A stretch of 64,000 nucleotides of DNA, from assembly GCF_017676345.1 (NCBI RefSeq), contig NZ_JAFFZM010000031.1, positions 1-64,000 on the forward strand, in the 5' to 3' direction. Positions 9,093-18,759 of the stretch are shown piece by piece. Made by a program: the position numbers and the translations under genes. Numbering within the stretch: position 1 is the first letter of the stretch; each line of letters begins with the position of its first letter. The notes under the pieces were generated by a model. The model worked only from the letters and a program-made list of their open reading frames with translations, had not been told where the DNA came from and ran no database searches. The DNA is from Streptomyces smyrnaeus. Its GTDB lineage: Bacteria > Actinomycetota > Actinomycetes > Streptomycetales > Streptomycetaceae.

Positions 9093-10552
9093 TGGCGGAC
9101 GACCGGTACAGCTGGCTGGATGAAGAAACCGCGGAGCGCTTGCTGCGCGGACTGCCGGTCGACGCCTGCGAAGGCGACGACCCGGGTACGGGCCCCGAGC
9201 AGGGCTCCGGCCCGGCCGCACCGGAAGGGCCGAACGAGGCGCGGGCCGCCGGATACGAGCCCGGTCCCGGCCCGCTGTCGGAGCACGCACCTTCCGCCGC
9301 ACCGCAGGACCGCGCCCTGCCCCCGGAGCGCTCCGGACAGCAGCAGCCCCCCGAGGCCGCCGTCGCCGGAGGGTCCTCGGGCGCCGGACGTCAGGGACGA
9401 AGAGCCGAGGGCCGTCTCGACGTGCCCTCCCACGACTGGTTCCGCGAAGCCGACCGCCGTACGGCGGCCCGGCTCGCCGCCGCGCTGGACGAGCTGTCCA
9501 CCGCGTACAGCACACCTCCTCCGGCCACCGGCCCCCGTGCCACTTCGCTCGAACTTCCCGGCGAGGCCGCGGCGCTGGACGCGTTCCGCGCCGCCCGCCT
9601 CGGTACCTCGCCCGGCGGCGCGCCCGGTGCCGCCCCGGCGACCACGCTCGGCGGTGGCGGCGCACTGGGCGGCGCCCGCGGCCGGGCCCGCCATCTGCTG
9701 ACCGGCAGGCCCTTGCGCGCCGGCTTCGCCGTCGCCCTCGCGGGCTGCGCGCTCGGCGGTGTCGCGGTCGCGGCCGGTACGGGAGTGCTGCCCACGCCCT
9801 TCTCCAGCGGCGACGCGCCCTCGGTCACCGTCTCCCCGGCAGACAGCCCCGACGCCGAGAGCACCGGCAGCGGCGGAAGCGGTGACGAGGAGACCCCCGG
9901 TCGCGACACCCCCGGTGACCGGCACGACGGCCGTGACCGGTCCGACGGGAACGGCGAGGGCGGCGACGGGGAGCACCGGCGCGACGGTTCCCGGGACCTG
10001 GCCGACTCCGGCGGCGCCGGTGGCGACGAGAACGGCAGGAACGACAAGGACGGCAAGGGCCGGGGCAAGGGCGGCCCGGACGGCAAACTCCCCGGCGACG
10101 GGCACCTCGACCACTCCAACAAGGACGCCATCGCCGCCGCCCTGTGCAAGGCGTATGTGGCCGACAAGCTGAAGGCCGACGACCGCAGGAAGCTCGAACG
10201 CGCGGCCGGCGGCCGGTCCGTGGTGCGCAAGTTCTGCGCCCAGCACGGCAACGTCGGCTCCGGCGGCGGTGGCGGTGGCGGTGGCGGCCAGGGCAGTTCG
10301 GGCGGCGGCGGCCAAAGCGGTGGGAACGGCGGCGGCAACGGCGGCGGCCAGAGCGGTGGCAACACCGACGGCGGCGGAAACGGCAGCGGTGGGGGCGACG
10401 GCGGCTCGACGGGTGGTGACGGCGACCCCCCGGTCCCGGGTGACCCCGGCGGCTCGGCCACCGGCGGCGGCACGGCAGGCGGCAGCACGCCGTCCCCTTC
10501 GGCGGACCCCACGACCGACGCCGGCCGCAGCGCGGCGTCCACGCGACCGTGA
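9092..10552 (+). CDS. Gly-rich membrane protein, putative anti-sigma regulator
   Basis: 486 aa. The ATG at 9092 overlaps the sigma stop (TGATG) and follows GAGGG by 7 bases. The N-terminus RYSWLDEETAERLLRG is a short conserved-looking helix. A Pro/Ala-rich cytoplasmic stretch and one transmembrane helix (about 205-230) follow, then a long extracellular Gly/Asp/Ser-rich region. A compact segment, KDAIAAALCKAYVADKLKADD, lies near residues 340-380, before a poly-Gly tail. No enzymatic domain is recognised. An anti-sigma role is inferred only from coupling to the ECF gene and the topology. Confidence 0.7.
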   Translation: MADDRYSWLDEETAERLLRGLPVDACEGDDPGTGPEQGSGPAAPEGPNEARAAGYEPGPGPLSEHAPSAAPQDRALPPERSGQQQPPEAAVAGGSSGAGRQGRRAEGRLDVPSHDWFREADRRTAARLAAALDELSTAYSTPPPATGPRATSLELPGEAAALDAFRAARLGTSPGGAPGAAPATTLGGGGALGGARGRARHLLTGRPLRAGFAVALAGCALGGVAVAAGTGVLPTPFSSGDAPSVTVSPADSPDAESTGSGGSGDEETPGRDTPGDRHDGRDRSDGNGEGGDGEHRRDGSRDLADSGGAGGDENGRNDKDGKGRGKGGPDGKLPGDGHLDHSNKDAIAAALCKAYVADKLKADDRRKLERAAGGRSVVRKFCAQHGNVGSGGGGGGGGGQGSSGGGGQSGGNGGGNGGGQSGGNTDGGGNGSGGGDGGSTGGDGDPPVPGDPGGSATGGGTAGGSTPSPSADPTTDAGRSAASTRP

Positions 10553-10685
10553 CGGGCGCCACATCGGACCACTGAACCGACGGTGTGACACTTTCGCCGG
10601 GCACGGCGCTGAAGAGAGTGAGCCGACTGGTCATCGGCGGCGCGGTAAGCCCGAGGTTCCCCCCGTACCTCTGGGTTCGCGCGAT

Positions 10686-10724
10686 GGCGCGGGCGGGACA
10701 CGTTCCCCCGGTCCCGCCCGCGCC
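10686..10724 (+). terminator. Strong hairpin terminator
   Basis: Perfect 14-bp stem (GGCGCGGGCGGGAC pairing with GTCCCGCCCGCGCC) with an 11-base loop, followed by a pyrimidine-rich run with TTCTTT. It lies 130 bases after the Gly-rich membrane protein and before the convergent L,D-transpeptidase. Confidence 0.75.
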
Positions 10725-10766
10725 CCCTTCTTTCCCCGGAGTCCCCAGAGCCCCAAAGGTCCAGGA

Positions 10767-10798
10767 GCTCAGCAACTCAACAGCTCAGCAACTCAACA
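10767..10798. repeat. 16-bp tandem duplication
   Basis: Two exact adjacent copies of GCTCAGCAACTCAACA lie just beyond the end of the L,D-transpeptidase gene, in non-coding DNA. Confidence 0.85.
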
Positions 10799-10807
10799 GG
10801 CGCACGG

Positions 10808-11695
10808 TCACCTGTAGACGATGACCTTGTCGCCCGGGCGGATCTCCGCGAAGACCTTCGCGATCTTCTTCTTGTCGCGGACGTTCACACATCCGTGTGA
10901 TGCTCCGGCGTAGCCGCGGGCGGCGAAGTCCGCGGAGTAGTGCACCGCCTGCCCGCGGCTGAAGAACATGGCGTAGGGCATCGGGGTGTCGTAGAGGGTC
11001 GAGTGGTGGCGCCTGCTCTTGAAGTCGACCTTGAACCGGCCTTCCCGGGTCGGGGTGTACGCCGACCCGAACCGCACGTCCATGGCCGTTCGCACCTTCC
11101 CGTCGACCATCCACGCCGCCGTGCGGCTCGTCTTGCTGATGCACAGCGCGCGGCCTGTCGTACAGCGTGGGTCCGGCTTGGCGAGCGGGCGGCTGGTGGG
11201 CGGATACAGCTCGGTGCGGGTGGGCTGGTGGGTGCGGGCGCGCAGCGCGCTCAGCACCGCGTCGGTGACCTTGCCCGTGCGGGGCATACCGCGCTGCTTC
11301 TGGAACGCGGTGACCGACGCGGCCGTCACCGGCCCGTAGTAGCCGGTCGGATTCCGGCCGAAGTGGCCCAGCTGCCGCAGCCGCGCCTGGAGTTCACGTA
11401 CGTGTGCGCCGCGCGCGCCGGGCGCCATCCGTACGGCCTGCGCGACCGGCTGCGCCGCTTCCGGCTTCGGCGTCGGCTTGACGGGCTTCACCGGTTTCGG
11501 CGGCGTGTTGGTGCGCGCGGACGGCGCCGACGGTTTCGGTGGCTTTTGCGGTGCCTGCTGCGGCGCTTGGGAAATGCGGACAGCCGGACCGCTCGCACCG
11601 TCCTTGACCTGGCATCCGGCGATCGTGCCCGCCGACAGCAGCAGCGCCGCCGAGGCCGCCAGACCGCGCAGGGCCGTTGCTCCCCTCCTGTGCAT
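10808..11695 (-). CDS. L,D-transpeptidase lipoprotein with peptidoglycan-binding domain
   Basis: 295 aa from the ATG at 11695; a GTG two codons upstream is also possible. The signal peptide ends in a lipobox-like TIAGC (Cys28). A Pro/Lys-rich linker follows, then a PG_binding_1 domain (about 90-150, ending TGKVTDAVLSAL). The C-terminal YkuD catalytic domain has the signature SHGCVNV with nucleophile Cys269. Such enzymes make 3-3 peptide cross-links in the cell wall, outside the membrane. SHGCVN replaces the commoner SHGCVR. Divergent from the acyl-CoA mutase gene across 170 bases. Confidence 0.92.
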   Translation of the reverse strand: MHRRGATALRGLAASAALLLSAGTIAGCQVKDGASGPAVRISQAPQQAPQKPPKPSAPSARTNTPPKPVKPVKPTPKPEAAQPVAQAVRMAPGARGAHVRELQARLRQLGHFGRNPTGYYGPVTAASVTAFQKQRGMPRTGKVTDAVLSALRARTHQPTRTELYPPTSRPLAKPDPRCTTGRALCISKTSRTAAWMVDGKVRTAMDVRFGSAYTPTREGRFKVDFKSRRHHSTLYDTPMPYAMFFSRGQAVHYSADFAARGYAGASHGCVNVRDKKKIAKVFAEIRPGDKVIVYR

Positions 11696-11865
11696 CCCCA
11701 CCCCCGGAGGTTCGACGGATGTACGGGTCCATGACTGCCCAGCGCGCCGCCCTCGCGAACCTGTGGCGCTGCGGGTGATGCTGGGCGGGACGACCGCCGC
11801 GCGTCCGCGCAGTCCCCGGTGCGCGGGCTTCCACCCGGTGCTGGGCCCTTCAGGAGGCACTTGCG

Positions 11866-13476
<1,611 letters not shown>

Positions 13477-13627
13477 GCCCGGCCCCGGGCGGAAGGGTGT
13501 GCGGGCGCGGACCGGTGGCCGAGCGGTCGAGTTGTTACCGACGGGTTTCAAACGGGGTGTGGACCGGGGACAGTAGGCGCAGGCGTGACCGACGAGCGAC
13601 GACCGACGAGCAGCCTGCGAGGTGTCC

Positions 13628-15085
13628 ATGTCGACCGGTACCGGGACGGGGTCCGCCGAACAGCCGCGGGCCGGCGGCCATGGAGCGCAGGAGCCGCTGC
13701 CCGGCCTGGCCCGTGCCGCGGAGCTGCTGGCAGCCGGCGAGGTGACCTCCCGGGCACTGACCGAGCGGGCGCTGGACCGTATCGAGGCGACCCAGCCCAC
13801 GCTGAACGCCTTCCGGCTGCTGCGCACCGAGGCGGCGATGGCCGAGGCGGACGCCGCGGACCGGGCGCTGGCGCGGGGGGAGCGGCGTCCGCTGCTGGGC
13901 GTGCCGGTGGCGGTCAAGGACGACACCGACGTGTGCGGGGAGCCCACCGCGTTCGGCTGCGCCGGAGCCTTCCCGCTCAAGACGGCCGACGCGGAGGTGG
14001 TGCGCAGACTGCGGGCGGCCGGCGCGGTCGTCGTCGGCAAGACCAACAGCCCTGAGCTGGGGCAGTGGCCGTTCACCGAGGGCAGCGCCTTCGGAGAGAC
14101 CCGCAACCCCTGGAGCCTCGCGCACACCCCCGGCGGCTCCTCCGGTGGCGCGGCGGCGGCCGTCGCGGCCGGGCTGGTGCCCGCCGCGCTGGGCTCGGAC
14201 GGGGCCGGCTCGGTGCGCATCCCCGCCGCGTGGACGCACCTGGTCGGCATCAAACCGCAGCGCGGACGCATCTCGACCTGGCCGGACCCGGAGGCGTTCA
14301 ACGGCATCACCGTCTTCGGACCACTGGCGCGCACCGTCGAGGACGCGGCGCTGCTGCTGGACGCCGCCGCGGGCAACCGCGAGGGCGATCTGCACCGGCC
14401 GCCGCCGGTGGATGTGCGCGCGGCCGTGGGCCGGGACCCGGGGCGGCTGCGGATCGCGCTGTCCACCCGTTGGGCGTTCACCGCGACACCGAAACAGCTG
14501 GACCCCCGCGTCGAAGCGGCCGTCCGCGCCCTCGCCGAGCGGCTGGCCGCGCTGGGGCACGAGGTGGAGGAGGCGGACCCGCACTACGGCCCGATAGGAC
14601 TGACGTTCGTCCCCCGCGCCACCGCGGGCATCCGCACCTGGGTGCGGCGCACCCCCGACCCGGGCCTGCTGGATCCGCGCACCCGGGCGACGGCCCGCAC
14701 CGGACGGCTGCTGGGCGGCCCCGTGCTGCGTGCGGCCCGGGCCGCCGAGGGGCCGCTGCGCCGCCACGTCGGCCGGATCTTCCGCCGCTACGACCTCGTC
14801 CTGACCCCCACCACCGCCACCCCGCCGCCCCGGATCGGCGATCTGGCGCGGCTCTCCGGCTGGCAGACCGACCGCAGGATGATCGCCCACTGCCCGTACG
14901 CCTGGCCGTGGAACGTGCTCGGCTGGCCCGGTATCAACGTCCCCGCCGCGCTCACCGAGCCGGACCGGCTGCCGCTGGGCGCCCAGTTCCTCGGCCCCGC
15001 GCACAGCGAGCCCCTGCTGGTCCGGCTCGCCGCCCAGCTGGAGGCCGACCAGCGCTGGCACGAGCGGTGGCCGCCGCTGATGTGA
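13628..15085 (+). CDS. Amidase (amidase signature family)
   Basis: 485 aa from the ATG at 13628, with GAGG five bases upstream; a GTG two codons earlier is alternative. It shows the Ser-cisSer-Lys system: Lys in VAVKDDTDV (about residue 97), the Ser pair in the TPGGSSGGAAAAVAAG loop, and the nucleophile region SDGAGSVRIPAAW. It hydrolyses an amide bond; the substrate is unknown and there is no GatB/GatC context. It is cytoplasmic, with no signal peptide. The monooxygenase gene converges on it with a 25-base gap. Confidence 0.92.
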   Translation: MSTGTGTGSAEQPRAGGHGAQEPLPGLARAAELLAAGEVTSRALTERALDRIEATQPTLNAFRLLRTEAAMAEADAADRALARGERRPLLGVPVAVKDDTDVCGEPTAFGCAGAFPLKTADAEVVRRLRAAGAVVVGKTNSPELGQWPFTEGSAFGETRNPWSLAHTPGGSSGGAAAAVAAGLVPAALGSDGAGSVRIPAAWTHLVGIKPQRGRISTWPDPEAFNGITVFGPLARTVEDAALLLDAAAGNREGDLHRPPPVDVRAAVGRDPGRLRIALSTRWAFTATPKQLDPRVEAAVRALAERLAALGHEVEEADPHYGPIGLTFVPRATAGIRTWVRRTPDPGLLDPRTRATARTGRLLGGPVLRAARAAEGPLRRHVGRIFRRYDLVLTPTTATPPPRIGDLARLSGWQTDRRMIAHCPYAWPWNVLGWPGINVPAALTEPDRLPLGAQFLGPAHSEPLLVRLAAQLEADQRWHERWPPLM

Positions 15086-15110
15086 GGGAGCCGTCCGCGC
15101 CGGTGCGGCC

Positions 15111-16586
15111 CTACGTCGCCGACGCCAGGCCGGTGACGTAGGCCGTCACCTCGCCCGGATCCTCGGTGATCAGCGCGAGGTACCCGTCCGGGCGGACGAG
15201 ATAGAGGCCGTCGGGCGCGTAGGGGGCGGTCGCGGCCACGGCGTGGGTGCGCAGATACGCGGGGAGGCCGACCGGTGGCGCCGCGTCGCCCACCGCGAGG
15301 AGCGTGAAGTGCGGGCCGCGCAGCAGATCGAACACCCGCCGGGCGCCGCCCGGAGCGCTGTCGCCGGGAGCGGTCAGGGGCGCGTCCGGGGCACGGTCGC
15401 CGGGTGAGAGCGGGCTCGGGTGAGGCGCGGCCGGGTGACGGCTCAGTGAACTGTCCGGGTAGGCGAGGTCCAGCTGCTGGGTCTCGCGGCCGCGGCGTGC
15501 GGCCCGCCCGTGCAGCCGGGTCGAGAGGCCGAGCACCTGCGCGGCCAGCGGCGCCCGCTCCTCCTCGTAGGTGTCCAGCAGCGCTTCGGCGGCCTGCCCG
15601 CGCAGGACGAGACCGAGCTTCCAGCCGAGGTTGTAGGCGTCCTGCACGCTGGTGTTGAGGCCCTGGCCGCCCGCGGGGGAGTGGATATGGGCCGCGTCGC
15701 CCGCCAGGAGGACCCGGCCCGCGCGGAAGCGCTCGGCCAGCGCGGCGTTGACCCGGAACTGGGAGGCGTGGGCGACCTCCTTGAGCTGGTCGGGTGACAG
15801 ATCGGTGCGGGTGGCGAGCAGTCGGCGGAGGATCTCCTCGGGCGGGCTGCCCTCCTCCAACGCGGCGTGCCGGGCGAAGAGCTGGAAGGTGTCGGTGCCC
15901 GCCATGGGGCACAGGGCGAGGGCCCCGCGGGTGTCGTCCTGCCAGACGTGCCAGTGGCCGCGGTCGAGTCCGGACAGCCGGACGTCGGCGACGACCGACG
16001 GCTCGGGGTCGACGGTCGTGCCCGTCATACCGATGCCGAGCGCCGCCCGGACGGTGCTGCGTCCGCCGTCGCAGGCCACGGCGTACGCGGCGCGGACCGT
16101 CCCGCCGGTGGACAGCCGAGCGGTGACGGCGGTGGCGTCCTGCGCCAGTTCGGTGACGGCCGTACCGAAGGCGACCTCGCCGCCCAGCTCCCGCAGCCGC
16201 GCGTACAGCAGTTCCTGGGTGCGCCATTGGGGGAGCATCCACACCTCGGCGTACGGGGAGCCGGCGCGCGGCTCGGCGCGCTCGACCATGTCGTGCTCCG
16301 CGACGGGTCGGCCGGGGCGGCGTACCAGCATCCGCGGGTAGGGGCCGCCGGCCGCGCGCACCGCCGGGGCGAGGCCCAGGTCGTCGAGGACCTCCATGGT
16401 GCGCGGCTGGATGCCCTTGCCGCGCGAGCCGGGGGCGAGGCGGTCGGCGCGCTCCACCACGCGGACGTCGATACCGCGTCTACGCAGGTCACAGGCGAGG
16501 GTGAGGCCGGTGGGCCCGGCGCCGACCACGAGTACCTCGGTGTTCGGTGCCTCCGCAGTGCCCTTAACGGCGTTAAGTGAAGTCAT
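15111..16586 (-). CDS. FAD-dependent aromatic monooxygenase (TetX/RdmE-like)
   Basis: 491 aa from the ATG at 16586. Class A flavoprotein hydroxylase with the Rossmann motif VVGAGPTGLTLACDL near the N-terminus, the CDGGRSTVRAALG (DG) motif and the FAD-ribityl motif LLAGDAAHIHSPAGGQGLN (about residues 280-300). A C-terminal thioredoxin-like region follows, as in PheA/polyketide hydroxylases. It probably hydroxylates an aromatic or polyketide substrate with NAD(P)H and O2. It is divergent from a TetR gene, with matching palindromes over its promoter and first codons, so repression by that TetR protein is likely. An antibiotic-inactivating role is possible. Confidence 0.88.
   Translation of the reverse strand: MTSLNAVKGTAEAPNTEVLVVGAGPTGLTLACDLRRRGIDVRVVERADRLAPGSRGKGIQPRTMEVLDDLGLAPAVRAAGGPYPRMLVRRPGRPVAEHDMVERAEPRAGSPYAEVWMLPQWRTQELLYARLRELGGEVAFGTAVTELAQDATAVTARLSTGGTVRAAYAVACDGGRSTVRAALGIGMTGTTVDPEPSVVADVRLSGLDRGHWHVWQDDTRGALALCPMAGTDTFQLFARHAALEEGSPPEEILRRLLATRTDLSPDQLKEVAHASQFRVNAALAERFRAGRVLLAGDAAHIHSPAGGQGLNTSVQDAYNLGWKLGLVLRGQAAEALLDTYEEERAPLAAQVLGLSTRLHGRAARRGRETQQLDLAYPDSSLSRHPAAPHPSPLSPGDRAPDAPLTAPGDSAPGGARRVFDLLRGPHFTLLAVGDAAPPVGLPAYLRTHAVAATAPYAPDGLYLVRPDGYLALITEDPGEVTAYVTGLASAT
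16563..16577. promoter_or_regulatory. Putative TetR operator 1
   Basis: Perfect palindrome CTTAAC-GGC-GTTAAG inside codons 4-8 of the monooxygenase gene. Same half-sites and spacing as the two sites at 16601 and 16625. Confidence 0.7.
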
Positions 16587-16600
16587 GCCGGAAGGGTGCA

Positions 16601-16615
16601 CTTAACATTGTTAAG
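16601..16615. promoter_or_regulatory. Putative TetR operator 2
   Basis: Perfect palindrome CTTAAC-ATT-GTTAAG in the short divergent region, starting 15 bases upstream of the monooxygenase start codon. It is the most central of the three sites. Confidence 0.75.
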
Positions 16616-16624
16616 TCGTCAAGC

Positions 16625-16639
16625 CTTAACGGCGATAAG
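16625..16639. promoter_or_regulatory. Putative TetR operator 3
   Basis: Near-perfect palindrome CTTAAC-GGC-GATAAG (one mismatch), ending 8 bases before the TetR start codon. Suggests autoregulation. Confidence 0.7.
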
Positions 16640-16647
16640 CTGGCGGC

Positions 16648-17406
16648 GTGCCTGTGAAGAGAGAGCCGACCAAGCAAGCGCCGGAGGCGCCCGGAGAGCA
16701 GGGAAAGCCGGGAAGGCCGGGAAGGCGGACAGCGGCCCCCCGGCTGGATCGCACACAGGTCGCCGAGACCGGGCTGCGGCTGCTGAACGAGACGGGGCTG
16801 GAGGGTCTCAGCCTGCGCCGGATCGCCAACGAGCTGAACGTGAAGGCGCCCGCCCTCTACTGGCACTTCGCCGGCAAGCAGGCGCTGCTGGACGAGATGG
16901 CCACCGTCATGACGCGCGAACTGGGCGACCTCGCCGACTCGCTGTCCGGGAAGGCTTCCTGGGACGAATGGTTCGCCGAGAGCCTGCGGCTGCTGCGGCG
17001 TACGCTGCTGCGCTACCGGGACGGGGCGAAGGTCTTCAGCGGCACCCGGCTGACCACCACGGAGCACGCCGCAGGGCAGGAGCGCTATCTGCGCATGATG
17101 ACCGAGGCGGGCTTCACCGTGAACGCCGCAGCCCGCGCCTACGTCACCGCCTTCACCTACACCATCGGCTTCGTCATCGAGGAGCAGGCCGTCCAGCCCT
17201 TCCCCGACGAGCGTGCCCTGGGCTACGACCCGGCCGAACGCGCCGCGCGGATGGCCGCCTACCCGCTGGCCGCGCAGGTGTCCGCGGACCTGTTCACGGA
17301 CTACGAGGCCCGCTTCGAGGAGGGCCTGCGGGCCCTCCTCGCCGGGCTGCGCGCCACGATCCTCGCCGAGAACGCGACGACCCCGGGCGGGGAGGGCGCC
17401 GGATGA
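16648..17406 (+). CDS. TetR family repressor, tetracycline-repressor-type C domain
   Basis: 252 aa from the GTG at 16648; a second GTG is two codons on. The basic N-terminal tail is followed by a TetR helix-turn-helix (about 35-80; LRRIANELNVKAPALYWHFAGKQALLDEMA). The C-terminal part (FSGTRLTTTEHAAGQERYLRMM onwards) resembles the ligand domain of the classical TetR class rather than generic AcrR proteins. It probably represses itself and the divergent flavin monooxygenase. The convergent neighbour is only 6 bases away at the stop. Confidence 0.9.
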   Translation: MPVKREPTKQAPEAPGEQGKPGRPGRRTAAPRLDRTQVAETGLRLLNETGLEGLSLRRIANELNVKAPALYWHFAGKQALLDEMATVMTRELGDLADSLSGKASWDEWFAESLRLLRRTLLRYRDGAKVFSGTRLTTTEHAAGQERYLRMMTEAGFTVNAAARAYVTAFTYTIGFVIEEQAVQPFPDERALGYDPAERAARMAAYPLAAQVSADLFTDYEARFEEGLRALLAGLRATILAENATTPGGEGAG

Positions 17407-17412
17407 CGGCCG

Positions 17413-18759
17413 TCAGCCCAGGGCCGCGCGCTTGAGGGCGCGGGCACGGCGTGCGACGCGGCGTACCGTGCGGTTGCGGGGCACGAACGCGAACTGGCGC
17501 GGCACGGCGCCGGGCAGAGCCAGCGCGGTCAGCCGGCGCCGCTTGAAGTAGCGCCGGGTCGCCGGTGACAGGTGGGACGCCAGATAGCGCTCCACCTCCG
17601 GGCGCAGCTCCGGATAGATCTGCGGCTGCATGCAGAAGCCGACGGCACGCACCAGACCCGTCAGCTCCCGCCCGGAGGGCACGGCCGCATCGGCACCCGC
17701 CGCCTCGTCGTCCAGATCGGGCAGCAGCGCGTCCACCAGCGTCACCGGCACGCGGTTGCTGTTCTGGTACGGCGCCACCCGCTCCAGCAGCAGCTCGGTG
17801 CCGGTACGTGCCACGGGCAGGCCGTAGAAGGCGGACGCCGTCAGCAGTGCCGTCGAGAAGCAGCCCACCACCAGCGCCGGGCGCAACCGCTCGTACAGCG
17901 CCTCCGCCAGCACCGGCGAGTCCAGCACCGTCAAAGTGACGCCCAGTTCGCCCGCCTCCTTCTCCAGGGCGCGGGACCAGCGCACCGGAGCGACCGGATG
18001 CGGCTTGAAGACCACCTCGCGGTGGCCGCGTGCCGCGGCACCGCGCAGCATCCGCAGATGCAGCTGCTCCTCCTCCTCGGGGGAGAGGATCTCCAGCGCG
18101 GACAGATACTGCCCCAGCAGCAGCGCCGCCCCCCGGGGCGCCGCGGTCACCGACGGCGGCACGTCCTGGGCCACCTCGGCCAGCACCGCGCGGAACGCCT
18201 CCGTGGGAACGACCTCGGGCCGCACCCCGAACTCCGAGAGCAGCAACGGCGTCAGGCCGGGCACCAGATCCAGATGGAGCAGCCGGCGCGCCCGCGTACC
18301 CACCAGCGGGTCCAGCTTGTTGCGGGTGGGGCCGTAGCTCATCAGCCCGTCCGCGTACACCTCGATCGGCGCGTCCGGGAACAGCCGCGCCACCGCCAGC
18401 GCGGGCTCGACCTGGATCGACTCCAGAACGAGCGTTACCTCGTCCTCCGGGCCGTCACCCAGCCCCCACAGCATCCGCAGATACCGCTCCCACAGCGGGG
18501 CGTCGTCCCCGCGCGGCGACCAGCCGCCCGGGTGGAAGGGACGGATCGTCTCGTTCCACGACAGCACCCGGTCGAAGCGGGAGCGCAGCCGCTCGAAGCC
18601 CGGCATGGTGTCGAGCGCCGCCGAGGTCTCCGGGTTGGCGGCGTTGTTGCTGACCAGCAGCAGTCGCTGGTCGGCGGGGCCGAAGTGGTCCGCGTCGACG
18701 GCCGCGGCGAGCGTGGCGGCACCGTAGAGGGTCGAGGCGAAGAACAACTGCGTACGCAT
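17413..18759 (-). CDS. Polysialyltransferase-like glycosyltransferase (Kdn/sialate polymer)
   Basis: 448 aa. It resembles the bacterial alpha-2,8-polysialyltransferase family: an acidic motif in IEVYADGLMSYGP and a KPHP motif in VVFKPHPVAPVRW correspond to the (D/E)-(D/E)-G and HP motifs of CMP-sialic acid-dependent transferases, followed by VVGCFSTALLTASAFYG. Likely role: polymerising or adding Kdn/sialate-type sugars from the CMP donor. The C-terminus is basic (RRVARRARALKR), possibly membrane-associated. Its ATG overlaps the stop of the GT2 gene (TGATG). Confidence 0.82.
   Translation of the reverse strand: MRTQLFFASTLYGAATLAAAVDADHFGPADQRLLLVSNNAANPETSAALDTMPGFERLRSRFDRVLSWNETIRPFHPGGWSPRGDDAPLWERYLRMLWGLGDGPEDEVTLVLESIQVEPALAVARLFPDAPIEVYADGLMSYGPTRNKLDPLVGTRARRLLHLDLVPGLTPLLLSEFGVRPEVVPTEAFRAVLAEVAQDVPPSVTAAPRGAALLLGQYLSALEILSPEEEEQLHLRMLRGAAARGHREVVFKPHPVAPVRWSRALEKEAGELGVTLTVLDSPVLAEALYERLRPALVVGCFSTALLTASAFYGLPVARTGTELLLERVAPYQNSNRVPVTLVDALLPDLDDEAAGADAAVPSGRELTGLVRAVGFCMQPQIYPELRPEVERYLASHLSPATRRYFKRRRLTALALPGAVPRQFAFVPRNRTVRRVARRARALKRAALG

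Noticed and set aside
13509..13560. tRNA-like stretch containing GGTGGCCGAGCGGTCGAG and GGTTTCAAAC
   Set aside because: It resembles the D-arm and T-arm sequences of a Leu/Ser tRNA, but no acceptor stem, anticodon stem or CCA-side pairing can be folded around it.
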